DNA of 64,000 nt, from NCBI GenBank assembly GCA_913043255.1, contig CAJWLK010000006.1, positions 62,001 through 126,000 of the forward strand, read 5' to 3'. The number at the start of each line of letters is the position of its first letter. The stretch's first letter is position 1. This stretch comes from an uncultured Gemmatimonadota bacterium (GTDB lineage Bacteria > Gemmatimonadota > Gemmatimonadetes > Palauibacterales > Palauibacteraceae). Both the position numbers and the translations under genes were made by a program. Shown here one piece after another: positions 44,909-52,639 of this stretch. The notes beneath the pieces were generated by a model. It made no database searches, was not told the DNA's origin, and was given only the letters and a program-made list of their open reading frames with translations.

Positions 44909-46429
44909 ATGGCAGACCGTGACGAAACAACTCCGCGAAACACCATCTATCCTGGCCTGCCTACTAGTAAGAGCGGACGAGACACACCTGATTCTTATCT
45001 AACAGGCTACCCGTTATCGACCAAGGGCCTCTCGATGGATCGTAGACGCTTCGTGACGGGGACTGCGATTGTCGCGGCAGCTACCGCTCTCGGATGCCGT
45101 AACGACAGTCAGATCCAAGAAGACAGGATGGATAGTCGAACGACGCTCATCGATGGCGCGAGCGTGTTCGATGTGCGCACTGGTACAATGCAACCAGCAA
45201 CAAGCATCCTGATCAAGGGTGACCGAATCACTGCGGTGGCACCCGCGGCGGAGTTGAATGCTGCCAGCGGTATAGCTCAAGGGGCAACACGGATCAACGG
45301 TAGCGGACTCTTCGTTATCCCAGGATTAATCGACGCCCACGTGCACCTCTCCCACATCCTATATCAATCCCGGATGACGGGAGATGAAGTCCTGCCCTTC
45401 TATCTGGGTCATGGCGTAACCTCCATCCGAAGTACAGGTGATAACGTTCCTGCCCAACGACTCGTCGAACTCTACGCGAACGACCATCCAAACATCTCAC
45501 CCAATGTGTTTCGGTGTAGTTTCTTGATTGATGGTGACCCACCCTGGCACCCCGACGTGGGGTGGGCCCTCACGGATCCAGCCGAAGTTGCAACGTTTGT
45601 CGCTGATATGGCTGCATGGGACGTTACAACTCTCAAAATCTATGTAGGCACGCGCCGCGAGATTGGGCGTCGCGTAATTGAAGAGGGACACAAACACGGC
45701 TTGGTCGTGAGCGGTCACCTGCTTGATTACCATACAGCTGACGCGGTCCGTGATGGGCTCGACTGCATCGAACACATTTATACCGTGTCGAACTTCCTGC
45801 TTGACGATCCCAATGATCGACATTCGATCAACCTTGAATCGGACACGGCACTACGACTCATCGATCTCATCGCAAAGCACGAAACGCGCGTCGATCCGAC
45901 CCTAATGGTGTTCTGGGGGACACTCCTTTTCATGGACTTGCCTGAGGTTTACAACCACCCTGACCATGAAACTATGCCGGCTCGTCTGAAGGCATTTTGG
46001 GACAGTGACCGCGAGCGGAGGGCCCTCGACTGGGGAGCCGCACCTCTGTCAGTACGAGAAACAACGTGGAGAAAATATCAGAAGCTGACGCGCATGCTTC
46101 ACGAGGCAGGAGTGCAACTGCTCGTCGGAACAGATGCACCCGAACCCCAGGTAGCTCCCGGCGCTTCAGTCCATCACGAAATGGAATTCCTGGTTGAGTG
46201 TGGAATACCCGAGAGCCATGTACTGACTGCGGCAACACTCGAAAACGCCCGGATCTTGAAGCAAGAAGACACGCTGGGGTCAGTCGAGCCGAATCGGGTT
46301 GCCGATCTAGTACTTCTTAATGCTGATCCGACGATCGATATTCGCAATTCACGCCAAATCCAGACCGTCGTCCATGGAGGACGCATTCTAGATCCCACCA
46401 TAATCCTTGGAGAGGCGCCCAGCACATAG
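44909..46429 (+). CDS. Tat-exported amidohydrolase lipoprotein with an N-terminal extension
   Basis: The 506-aa protein has a twin-arginine motif (R45-R46-R47-F48), a hydrophobic core (VTGTAIVAAATALG) and a cysteine at C63 in LGC, which looks like a Tat lipoprotein signal. The metal-binding H144-x-H146 (DAHVHL) is followed later by SGHLLDYH, CIEHIY and GTDAPEP, the ligand set of imidazolonepropionase-like amidohydrolases. It should hydrolyse cyclic amides or dipeptide-like compounds on the cell surface or in the periplasm. An unusual feature is the polar 42-residue stretch before the twin arginines. If translation began at ATG 45035 the signal would be of normal length. Confidence 0.8.
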   Translation: MADRDETTPRNTIYPGLPTSKSGRDTPDSYLTGYPLSTKGLSMDRRRFVTGTAIVAAATALGCRNDSQIQEDRMDSRTTLIDGASVFDVRTGTMQPATSILIKGDRITAVAPAAELNAASGIAQGATRINGSGLFVIPGLIDAHVHLSHILYQSRMTGDEVLPFYLGHGVTSIRSTGDNVPAQRLVELYANDHPNISPNVFRCSFLIDGDPPWHPDVGWALTDPAEVATFVADMAAWDVTTLKIYVGTRREIGRRVIEEGHKHGLVVSGHLLDYHTADAVRDGLDCIEHIYTVSNFLLDDPNDRHSINLESDTALRLIDLIAKHETRVDPTLMVFWGTLLFMDLPEVYNHPDHETMPARLKAFWDSDRERRALDWGAAPLSVRETTWRKYQKLTRMLHEAGVQLLVGTDAPEPQVAPGASVHHEMEFLVECGIPESHVLTAATLENARILKQEDTLGSVEPNRVADLVLLNADPTIDIRNSRQIQTVVHGGRILDPTIILGEAPST

Positions 46430-46597
46430 GGGAAAACTCTTTCACAACATTCCATTTCTCACCGAAAGCCTTGTTGCTTCGATCCGGAAAGCCTACCCGG
46501 TCAGGTATGGACGGAGAGGCCCTGACACTCGAAGTTTCAATGATCATCGCAGTCGCATTTTGGGCGCGATCGAGATCCTTTTGATAGGACATGACTT

Positions 46598-48265
46598 ATG
46601 AAGACACGTACTTTGGCACTCCTCATTCCACTCTCGTTTAGCCTCGCCTGCACAAATCCTACGCAAATGGACGATGGCGACAACGCCGTTGACCTGGCTG
46701 TACTTGACGGCCTGTTTGCCGATTTCTCATCGGCGGATGGCCCTGGTTGCGCGGTTGCGGTGTCACGCGATGGGCAACAGGTACTTAGCCGAGGATACGG
46801 GTCGGCGAACCTCGAGTGGGACATCCCGAATACTGGTGAAACCGTGTTCGAACCTGGGTCCGTGTCAAAACAATTTGCGGCGGCGGCTACAATCATGCTG
46901 GTCCTCGATGGGACCATCTCACTTGACGACGACATACGCGACTATATCCCGGAGATGCCGGACTACGGCGAACCCATCACTGTCCGAATGCTTGTGAACC
47001 ACACGAGCGGACTGCGGGACTGGGGGAGCATTGCAGGTATCGAGGGGTGGAACCGGACCACACGAATTCACACTCATAAACACATGCTTGATATCGCGAG
47101 CCGGCAACGCTCACTCAACTATGAACCGGGCCAATACTATTCGTATACAAATACGGGCTACAACCTCCAGGCTGTGCTAGTCGAACGTGTGAGTGGAATG
47201 ACGTTTGAGGAGTTCTCACAGCTTCGCATCTTCGGACCGCTTGGGATGACCAAGACTCAATGGCGTGATGACTTCACGGAAATTGTCAAACACCGGTCGG
47301 TTGCATACACCCACTCGGAAGACGACGGGTGGAGCATGTTGATGCCTTTCGAAAATGTGCATGGAAACGGCGGGCTCCTCACCACCGTAGGCGACCTACT
47401 CAAGTTCACCCATAACCTCGACACGGGTGAAGTCGGCGGCTCTGGTTTTGTTGATCTCATGCACCAACAAGGAGTATTGGATTCAGGCCAAGAGATCCCT
47501 TATGCAGGCGGTCTATTTGTTGGTGAGTATAAAGGCGTGAGAGAGGTGCAACACAGTGGGGGAACAGCAGGTTATCGCGGGTTCCTTACACGCTTCCCCG
47601 ATCACGGCATCGCCGTCTCGCTGATGTGCAATGCGGGTAGCGCGAATCCAGGTCAGTTGGCACATGAGGTAGCTGACCTATACCTAGGGGATTCGATCTC
47701 CGAAGACGCACCAATCAACGAAATCGTAAGTGCCACTGTCGAGGCCAATCAGCTAAACGCGCTTACCGGAGGATACCGTGACACTCGCACAGGTCAACAT
47801 CTGGAAATCACGAGCGATGGCGAGTCATTGGAGATAGGAGGCATGTCACTGACGCCCATCAGTGATACTGAGTTCGCGTCCCTCGCCCGTGGTGCCTACC
47901 TCAAGTTCGACGGGCCTGCGCGTGGAGGGGTGCGCCCCACCGCGATCTTGGACTCGCCCGTGGACGACGGCGTGTTAATCGAGCCGGTCGGAAAGTTCCA
48001 CCCGACATCAGCACAACTCCGTGAGTACACGGGGACTTACTATAGCGACGAGGCTGAGGTGACCTACTGGATCGAAGTTGAGGATGGGAGCCTTCAAATC
48101 AAAGACCGGTATGGTGACACAGAAGAACTCGAACCTGTATACCCAGATGCGTTCAGCCAAGGGGGAACGACCTACATCTTCCGCCGCAACTCAACCGGAC
48201 GGATCACTGAAGCCAGCTTGAGTCAGAGTCGGGTATGGGACCTGAGGTTCACTCGGACCCAGTAG
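46598..48265 (+). CDS. Beta-lactamase-fold serine hydrolase, lipoprotein
   Basis: The 555-aa protein has a lipoprotein signal (LLIPLSFSLAC, lipid cysteine C18). Its catalytic motifs are S88-V-S-K91 (PGSVSKQF), Y183-T-N185 (YSYTNTGY) and HSGGTAG as a third-motif equivalent. The C-terminal third (about residues 370-555) contains two lipocalin-like blocks as in DUF3471 extensions. It is probably a D-aminopeptidase- or esterase-like enzyme anchored in a membrane. A 168-base spacer separates it from the amidohydrolase; ATAGGACATGACTT precedes the ATG. It resembles the hydrolase at 36521 in domain order but not closely in sequence. Confidence 0.88.
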   Translation: MKTRTLALLIPLSFSLACTNPTQMDDGDNAVDLAVLDGLFADFSSADGPGCAVAVSRDGQQVLSRGYGSANLEWDIPNTGETVFEPGSVSKQFAAAATIMLVLDGTISLDDDIRDYIPEMPDYGEPITVRMLVNHTSGLRDWGSIAGIEGWNRTTRIHTHKHMLDIASRQRSLNYEPGQYYSYTNTGYNLQAVLVERVSGMTFEEFSQLRIFGPLGMTKTQWRDDFTEIVKHRSVAYTHSEDDGWSMLMPFENVHGNGGLLTTVGDLLKFTHNLDTGEVGGSGFVDLMHQQGVLDSGQEIPYAGGLFVGEYKGVREVQHSGGTAGYRGFLTRFPDHGIAVSLMCNAGSANPGQLAHEVADLYLGDSISEDAPINEIVSATVEANQLNALTGGYRDTRTGQHLEITSDGESLEIGGMSLTPISDTEFASLARGAYLKFDGPARGGVRPTAILDSPVDDGVLIEPVGKFHPTSAQLREYTGTYYSDEAEVTYWIEVEDGSLQIKDRYGDTEELEPVYPDAFSQGGTTYIFRRNSTGRITEASLSQSRVWDLRFTRTQ

Positions 48266-48332
48266 AAGTCTTTTATGCCTAACCGCACGGTTCCAGCAGA
48301 CCCGCTACAGTTCGATAACAAATTGTGGGTCG

Positions 48333-48351
48333 AGCCTATACGTTCTAGGCT
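48333..48351 (+). terminator. Possible terminator hairpin after the serine hydrolase
   Basis: AGCCTA (48333-48338) and TAGGCT (48346-48351) form a 6-bp stem with a 7-base loop in the 130-base spacer before the folate genes; a G-T pair could extend it. It is followed by TCTGCTCCTATTCC, which is only modestly T-rich. Weak call. Confidence 0.3.
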
Positions 48352-48395
48352 TCTGCTCCTATTCCAACCCTAAAACATCATCAAAGTGGAGGGTC

Positions 48396-49166
48396 GTGAA
48401 CCTCAAAGATGCCGTTGCACTCGTTACGGGAGCTGGCCATCGGCTGGGTCGAGCAATTGCACTGGCGCTCGCCGAGGAAGGGTGTGATGTCCTTGTCCAC
48501 TATCACCGTTCTGCAGAGCCGGCAAAAGAGACCGCACAGACGATCCGTCAAATGGGGCGCCGAGCAGAGACAGTATCTGCCGACCTAACTGACCCGTTAT
48601 TGGTCGACACCCTCTTCGCATCGTTTGACAAACACTTTGATAGGTTGAACATCCTGGTGAACTCTGCCGCATCGTTTGAGCAGCAACCACTCGAACAAAT
48701 CACCTGTGAAGAATGGGATAAGGTGCAGGCCTTAAACGTCCGCGCCCCGTTTCTATGTACTCAACACGCCGCATTGCGAATGCGTGCTACCAGAGCTTCC
48801 CACCCTGATCAAGGGGTCATTATCAATCTTGCCGATCTTTCAGGACTAGGCACGTGGAACGGCTATTCACACCACGGAGTAAGCAGAGCCAGCGTTCTCC
48901 ACCTCACCAAGGTGAGCGCACGTGAACTCGCGCCGGATATACGCGTAAACGCTGTCGTTCCGGGTGTAATATTGCCACCAGCAGGAGAGTCTCTCGAAAG
49001 CGATGCATGGAAAGCGCGAGGCCTCCGCGTCCCACTGGCACGCTCAGGCGATCCTTCACATGTATCTCAAACTGTAGTTTTCCTCGTGAGGAATGACTAC
49101 GTGACTGGTGCGACGATTGTAGTTGATGGCGGCGAGCACCTACTAGCTGGGGGGCGCATCGAATGA
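48396..49166 (+). CDS. Pteridine-reductase-like SDR with altered active site, in folate operon
   Basis: The 256-aa protein starts with GTG behind GGAGGG. The cofactor motif TGAGHRLGRA (residues about 10-19) has the Arg typical of PTR1 and FolM proteins rather than the usual second Gly. Aligned by eye to PTR1, the catalytic Asp is kept in IINLADL. The active-site Tyr-x-x-x-Lys, however, reads His-x-x-x-Arg (GYSHHGVSRAS). The tail VVDGGEHLL is normal. It starts the operon with folB and folK, each overlapping by four bases, so a dihydropteridine or dihydrofolate reductase role is likely. The substituted dyad makes the chemistry uncertain. No dihydrofolate reductase gene is visible in this window. 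Confidence 0.82.
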   Translation: MNLKDAVALVTGAGHRLGRAIALALAEEGCDVLVHYHRSAEPAKETAQTIRQMGRRAETVSADLTDPLLVDTLFASFDKHFDRLNILVNSAASFEQQPLEQITCEEWDKVQALNVRAPFLCTQHAALRMRATRASHPDQGVIINLADLSGLGTWNGYSHHGVSRASVLHLTKVSARELAPDIRVNAVVPGVILPPAGESLESDAWKARGLRVPLARSGDPSHVSQTVVFLVRNDYVTGATIVVDGGEHLLAGGRIE

Positions 49167-49534
49167 CTGTGACCGACACTATTTTTATCCGTGACCTTTT
49201 AGTGCGTGGGATTATCGGACTCAACGATTGGGAACGCGAGAATAAGCAAGACATCATCGTAAACATCGAGATCCCGCTTGATGCACGGCAGGCAGGCGAA
49301 TCAGATAACATGGAAGATTCGATCAACTACCGCACACTTACCAAGGCGGTAATTGCCCATGTTGAAGGATCGGAGCCTTACCTCGTTGAGGCACTAGCAC
49401 ACGAAATTGCCCGAATCGCGATCGTGGGACATGGGTGCAATGCAGTAAAAGTCAGAGTCGAGAAACCTGGCGCACTCCGGTTCGCGCGCTCCGTCGGAGT
49501 GGAAGTAAAACGCACGCCAGTGGATTTTGGATGA
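49163..49534 (+). CDS. folB: Dihydroneopterin aldolase
   Basis: The 123-aa protein has the FolB layout: a first strand TIFIRDLLVRGIIGLNDWERE with the conserved Glu in WERE, the DSINYRTLTKAV segment and the C-terminal VRVEKPGAL with the catalytic lysine. It converts 7,8-dihydroneopterin to 6-hydroxymethyl-dihydropterin and glycolaldehyde in folate synthesis. The length is typical of the family (about 120 aa). Its start overlaps the SDR stop (ATGA) and its stop overlaps the folK start, which ties the three genes into one translational unit. Cytoplasmic, probably an octamer. Confidence 0.93.
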   Translation: MTVTDTIFIRDLLVRGIIGLNDWERENKQDIIVNIEIPLDARQAGESDNMEDSINYRTLTKAVIAHVEGSEPYLVEALAHEIARIAIVGHGCNAVKVRVEKPGALRFARSVGVEVKRTPVDFG

Positions 49535-50088
49535 CGGAACCGTCGAAGACGAAGACAGGCCTAGCAGACGACGTAAAAGCACATACCGTACTTCTGACGC
49601 TCGGATCCAACATTGAGCCTGAAGAAAACATCTTTAAGGCACTCGAGTCGCTAGACCGATCGCTAGCAGTGAAGGCGGTTTCGGGCATCTACGAAGCTGA
49701 ACCCGTTGGTGCTCCAGGCACCCCAAAATTTCTTAATGCCGCCGTTCGGATCGAAACAACACTGTCTCCTAACACTCTCAAATACGAGATATTACGACCA
49801 TTGGAGAATGAGTTAGGTCGCGTTCGCGGGGTCGACCCCAATTCGCCGCGTACGATCGACATTGATATTGCCGCTGTTGAAGACCTCGTGCTGACAGAAG
49901 ACGATATAGGGTTTGAGCTGCCCGACCCAGCGATAACGGAGCACGCACATCTAGCTTTGCCTCTTCGCGATGCGGCGCCAGACTTTTGGCATCCTGTCGC
50001 TAATGCGTCACTAGACGAAATCGGACGGTGCTTCATTAAAGCCCCCGGCATCCATAAACGCAAAGACCTAACGTGGCAGGCCTCCTAG
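49531..50088 (+). CDS. folK: 6-Hydroxymethyl-7,8-dihydropterin pyrophosphokinase
   Basis: The start at ATG 49531 overlaps the folB stop by four bases; a longer frame from 49435 would run inside folB and is rejected. The resulting 185-aa protein has LGSNIEPEENI at its start, the pterin-binding region VSGIYEAEPVG, and the HPPK signature NSPRTIDIDI, which carries the two aspartates that bind magnesium. It transfers pyrophosphate from ATP to the pterin alcohol, the step after FolB. The N-terminal 20 residues (PSKTKTGLADDV) are polar and longer than in many FolK proteins. A BamA-like gene follows after 45 bases. Confidence 0.93.
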   Translation: MTEPSKTKTGLADDVKAHTVLLTLGSNIEPEENIFKALESLDRSLAVKAVSGIYEAEPVGAPGTPKFLNAAVRIETTLSPNTLKYEILRPLENELGRVRGVDPNSPRTIDIDIAAVEDLVLTEDDIGFELPDPAITEHAHLALPLRDAAPDFWHPVANASLDEIGRCFIKAPGIHKRKDLTWQAS

Positions 50089-50133
50089 GACGACCATAGC
50101 TTCGTTGATCATGAGCCCAAAAGGTAATTCCTA

Positions 50134-51816
50134 GTGAAGGTCTCTATATTGACTCCATGGCGAATTGCGAGTGCCAGCCGCATAGCACTTTTTCTCGCCC
50201 TTCTCTTTCCCACGCCTTCGCTATCACAAGAAAAACGTGAAGAACCAGTTGTGGTTACTCTGCAAGAGACGATTATCGATACCGTCATCATTGATCGGCA
50301 GGACTTATTCCCGCGTGAAGAGGCTGCCGCCAATCCATTTTACGGTTTTTTCAATAGTCTTCATACCACGACTCGACCGTTCGTAGTCCGTCGTGAGCTT
50401 CTCCTACGAGAAGGGATGCCTTTCGATTCTTCCTTGGCAGCCGAAAGCGAACGAAACCTTCGACAACGCAGGCTATTTCGGTCTGTCCGCGTAGACAGCG
50501 GACGTGTAGACGGGAAACTAGCCCTATTAGTCCAAACTCGAGATGCATGGAGCTTTGCACCGCGAGTTACGGGAAAGATCTCTGCGGACGGACGGCTAGT
50601 TGGTAACGCCGGCATCACGGAGTCAAATGTGGCCGGGACCGGGACCCGTGTTCGAGCATACTATTTGCGAGAATCAGATCGAGACGGAATCGATTTGGGG
50701 GCACGATCAAGACGCATAGGCAGAGGTAACTTCAGCGCCAGTTTGAGATGGCTTAATCTCTCTGATCGAGACATAACCAGTTGGTCATTTTCAAAACCAT
50801 TTCGTGCGATGTCAGATCGGTTTGCGATCTTCTATGATGGACAGGCCTTTAGCGGACGGACGCTGCAATTCCGGGTCGAATCGCCGACGGCGAAAGACAC
50901 AACCACCTGGAGACGTCAAGCTGCCATCAATCGCGCATTCATTACGTATGCACCAATCGCAAATTCGCGCGAATACCTTCGTGTAGGCATTCATCTTGAA
51001 CACCGACGTGAACAGTTCATCAAGTTAGACAAACCCGAACTGGACCAGGACAGTATCATCGCTGCCGTCCCAGATTCGACATATGGACTGGTCGGGGTTT
51101 TCATGGAATACCGACGTGCTCGCTTTGAACGTGTTCGCCGATTAAACGGATTCCCTGAAGAAGACCAAGACCTAAGCGACTTGATCTTCGTGTCAGTCAA
51201 TCTCGCATCTAAGGGGCTGGGATATTCTTCAACTGGTGTGGGTTCTCGCATCCTTCTCCAATCTGGCGCCAAGGTTGGCCCCTTATTGGTTAAAGGAGTC
51301 ATCGACGGCAATGCCCTCTTTAACAGCGCAGGTCTCGATTCTGGTCGTGTGCAGACTACGGGTACCGCAGCGGTCCAATGGGAGGCACGAAACTCAACGT
51401 TTGTTCAAGCAAGTGGAGGATTGCTCGATTCAGTACGCCCCGGCCAAGAATTCGATCTTGGGTTCCAGGTTATGCCTCGACTCTGGGGCCCCCACGCTTT
51501 CGTTGGCACTCGAACTTGGCGCCTAACTGTTGAACATCGATACTACGCTTTCGACAATATGCTCGGCATTATGGGCATGGGGTTCGGTGCGTTCCTGGAT
51601 TACGGTGGGGCGTGGTATCCGGATGAAGCCGTGCGGCCTTCGGGCATCCAAGACAATTCAAGAATCGGGGGGAACGCCGGGCTATCTTTAATCTTCGGAT
51701 CAGGCTTGGGGTCATTCGCACAAGTAGCACACCTGAGCGCTGGTTATCGGTTCGGAGGAGGAATTGCTGAGACTAAACGATGGGCCGTCAGTCTGGGTAG
51801 CGGTATCATCTTCTAA
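50134..51816 (+). CDS. BamA/D15-like outer-membrane protein with one or two POTRA-like segments
   Basis: The 560-aa protein starts with GTG behind AAAAGG and has a signal peptide (ALFLALLFPTPSLSQ). After it, about 80 residues (LLREGMPFDSSLAAESERNLRQRRLFRSVRVDS style) resemble a single POTRA domain. The rest is a 16-stranded-barrel-like region with alternating strands, ending in GSGIIF with the C-terminal Phe that directs outer-membrane insertion. It looks too short and has too few POTRAs to be BamA itself; TamA- or patatin-linked D15 proteins are alternatives. It follows folK by 45 bases, so it may be cotranscribed with the folate genes though not functionally linked. Confidence 0.78.
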   Translation: MKVSILTPWRIASASRIALFLALLFPTPSLSQEKREEPVVVTLQETIIDTVIIDRQDLFPREEAAANPFYGFFNSLHTTTRPFVVRRELLLREGMPFDSSLAAESERNLRQRRLFRSVRVDSGRVDGKLALLVQTRDAWSFAPRVTGKISADGRLVGNAGITESNVAGTGTRVRAYYLRESDRDGIDLGARSRRIGRGNFSASLRWLNLSDRDITSWSFSKPFRAMSDRFAIFYDGQAFSGRTLQFRVESPTAKDTTTWRRQAAINRAFITYAPIANSREYLRVGIHLEHRREQFIKLDKPELDQDSIIAAVPDSTYGLVGVFMEYRRARFERVRRLNGFPEEDQDLSDLIFVSVNLASKGLGYSSTGVGSRILLQSGAKVGPLLVKGVIDGNALFNSAGLDSGRVQTTGTAAVQWEARNSTFVQASGGLLDSVRPGQEFDLGFQVMPRLWGPHAFVGTRTWRLTVEHRYYAFDNMLGIMGMGFGAFLDYGGAWYPDEAVRPSGIQDNSRIGGNAGLSLIFGSGLGSFAQVAHLSAGYRFGGGIAETKRWAVSLGSGIIF

Positions 51817-51838
51817 AGGTTGAACGGGGCTCGTCCTA

Positions 51839-52387
51839 TCAGTTGACCGGCAACACTAAACCACTGGCAACTATGAACTGAACCGGCCCCTTACAGCACT
51901 GCCCCCGAAACTCTACGAACGGCCGAACTCCTCGCATCGGAAAATTTAGGCCGCCTAAGATATTCAAGCCGAGGTCAGTTTCGGATATCGATTCTCCGAT
52001 CTCTCGACCAGGTGGTAGTGGTTCAGTGAACGTGAGAGAACGCTTCGCAAGATTGAGGCCTGTACCCACATATGGAATCACAGTGGGATTAGCCGGAAGA
52101 ACAATTTCGTACACAATGTTGCCGTTAATCTCATAATAGTCGGCGTTTCCGGGTTCCCCATATAAATCCTCGTCCGGAAAAAACAGGTTGAACGAACCCA
52201 TCAGCCATAGCCCTGACGCAATATCTTTTAGGTCGTGGAAACCAACTACGACCCGGGGACCAACCCCAAAACTGGCGTCATCTGCAAAGCTCAACTGCCC
52301 ACCCAAACGAACCTGGGCATCTGTCGACGAAACGCTGAGCACTAGACCTAACCCAACCATCGACAACACAAACCTCATACGACTCAT
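51839..52387 (-). CDS. Small outer-membrane beta-barrel protein
   Basis: The start at ATG 52387 is chosen because GGGAG lies upstream and a signal peptide (MVGLGLVLSVSSTDAQ) begins there; the frame opens 29 residues earlier. The mature protein of about 160 aa shows alternating strands with glycine-rich turns (VRLGGQLSF, YEINGNIVYEIVLP, VIPYVGTGLNLA) as in small OMP_b-brl family barrels. No substrate or partner is visible. It ends 22 bases from the stop of the converging BamA-like gene. The spacer to the antiporter on the other side is 252 bases and should hold both promoters. Confidence 0.72.
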   Translation of the reverse strand: MSRMRFVLSMVGLGLVLSVSSTDAQVRLGGQLSFADDASFGVGPRVVVGFHDLKDIASGLWLMGSFNLFFPDEDLYGEPGNADYYEINGNIVYEIVLPANPTVIPYVGTGLNLAKRSLTFTEPLPPGREIGESISETDLGLNILGGLNFPMRGVRPFVEFRGQCCKGPVQFIVASGLVLPVN

Positions 52388-52639
52388 TATACTCCCGTTT
52401 GTGGTAATGGCATAAACACGAGACCTTAACCACCTAAATACGTTGACACCGAGATAGACAGATAGCGAATTCAAAATCTTCCGATCATACCAGACGTATT
52501 ACAATGCCCACGCTAATGGAAGACTATAACAGTCCATTGATTACGATGAAGGATTCCTAACTCTGATGCACTCAGTAGTACAGACCAGTCGACTCGAATT
52601 GTTCCTGTTCAATGACGTTGGATTCAGAGATCTATTAAA

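Noticed and set aside
49435-49530. Upstream extension of folK into folB.
   Set aside because: It reads folB in a second frame and gives an unnatural Arg/Ser-rich N-terminus; the ATGA overlap at 49531 is the normal arrangement.
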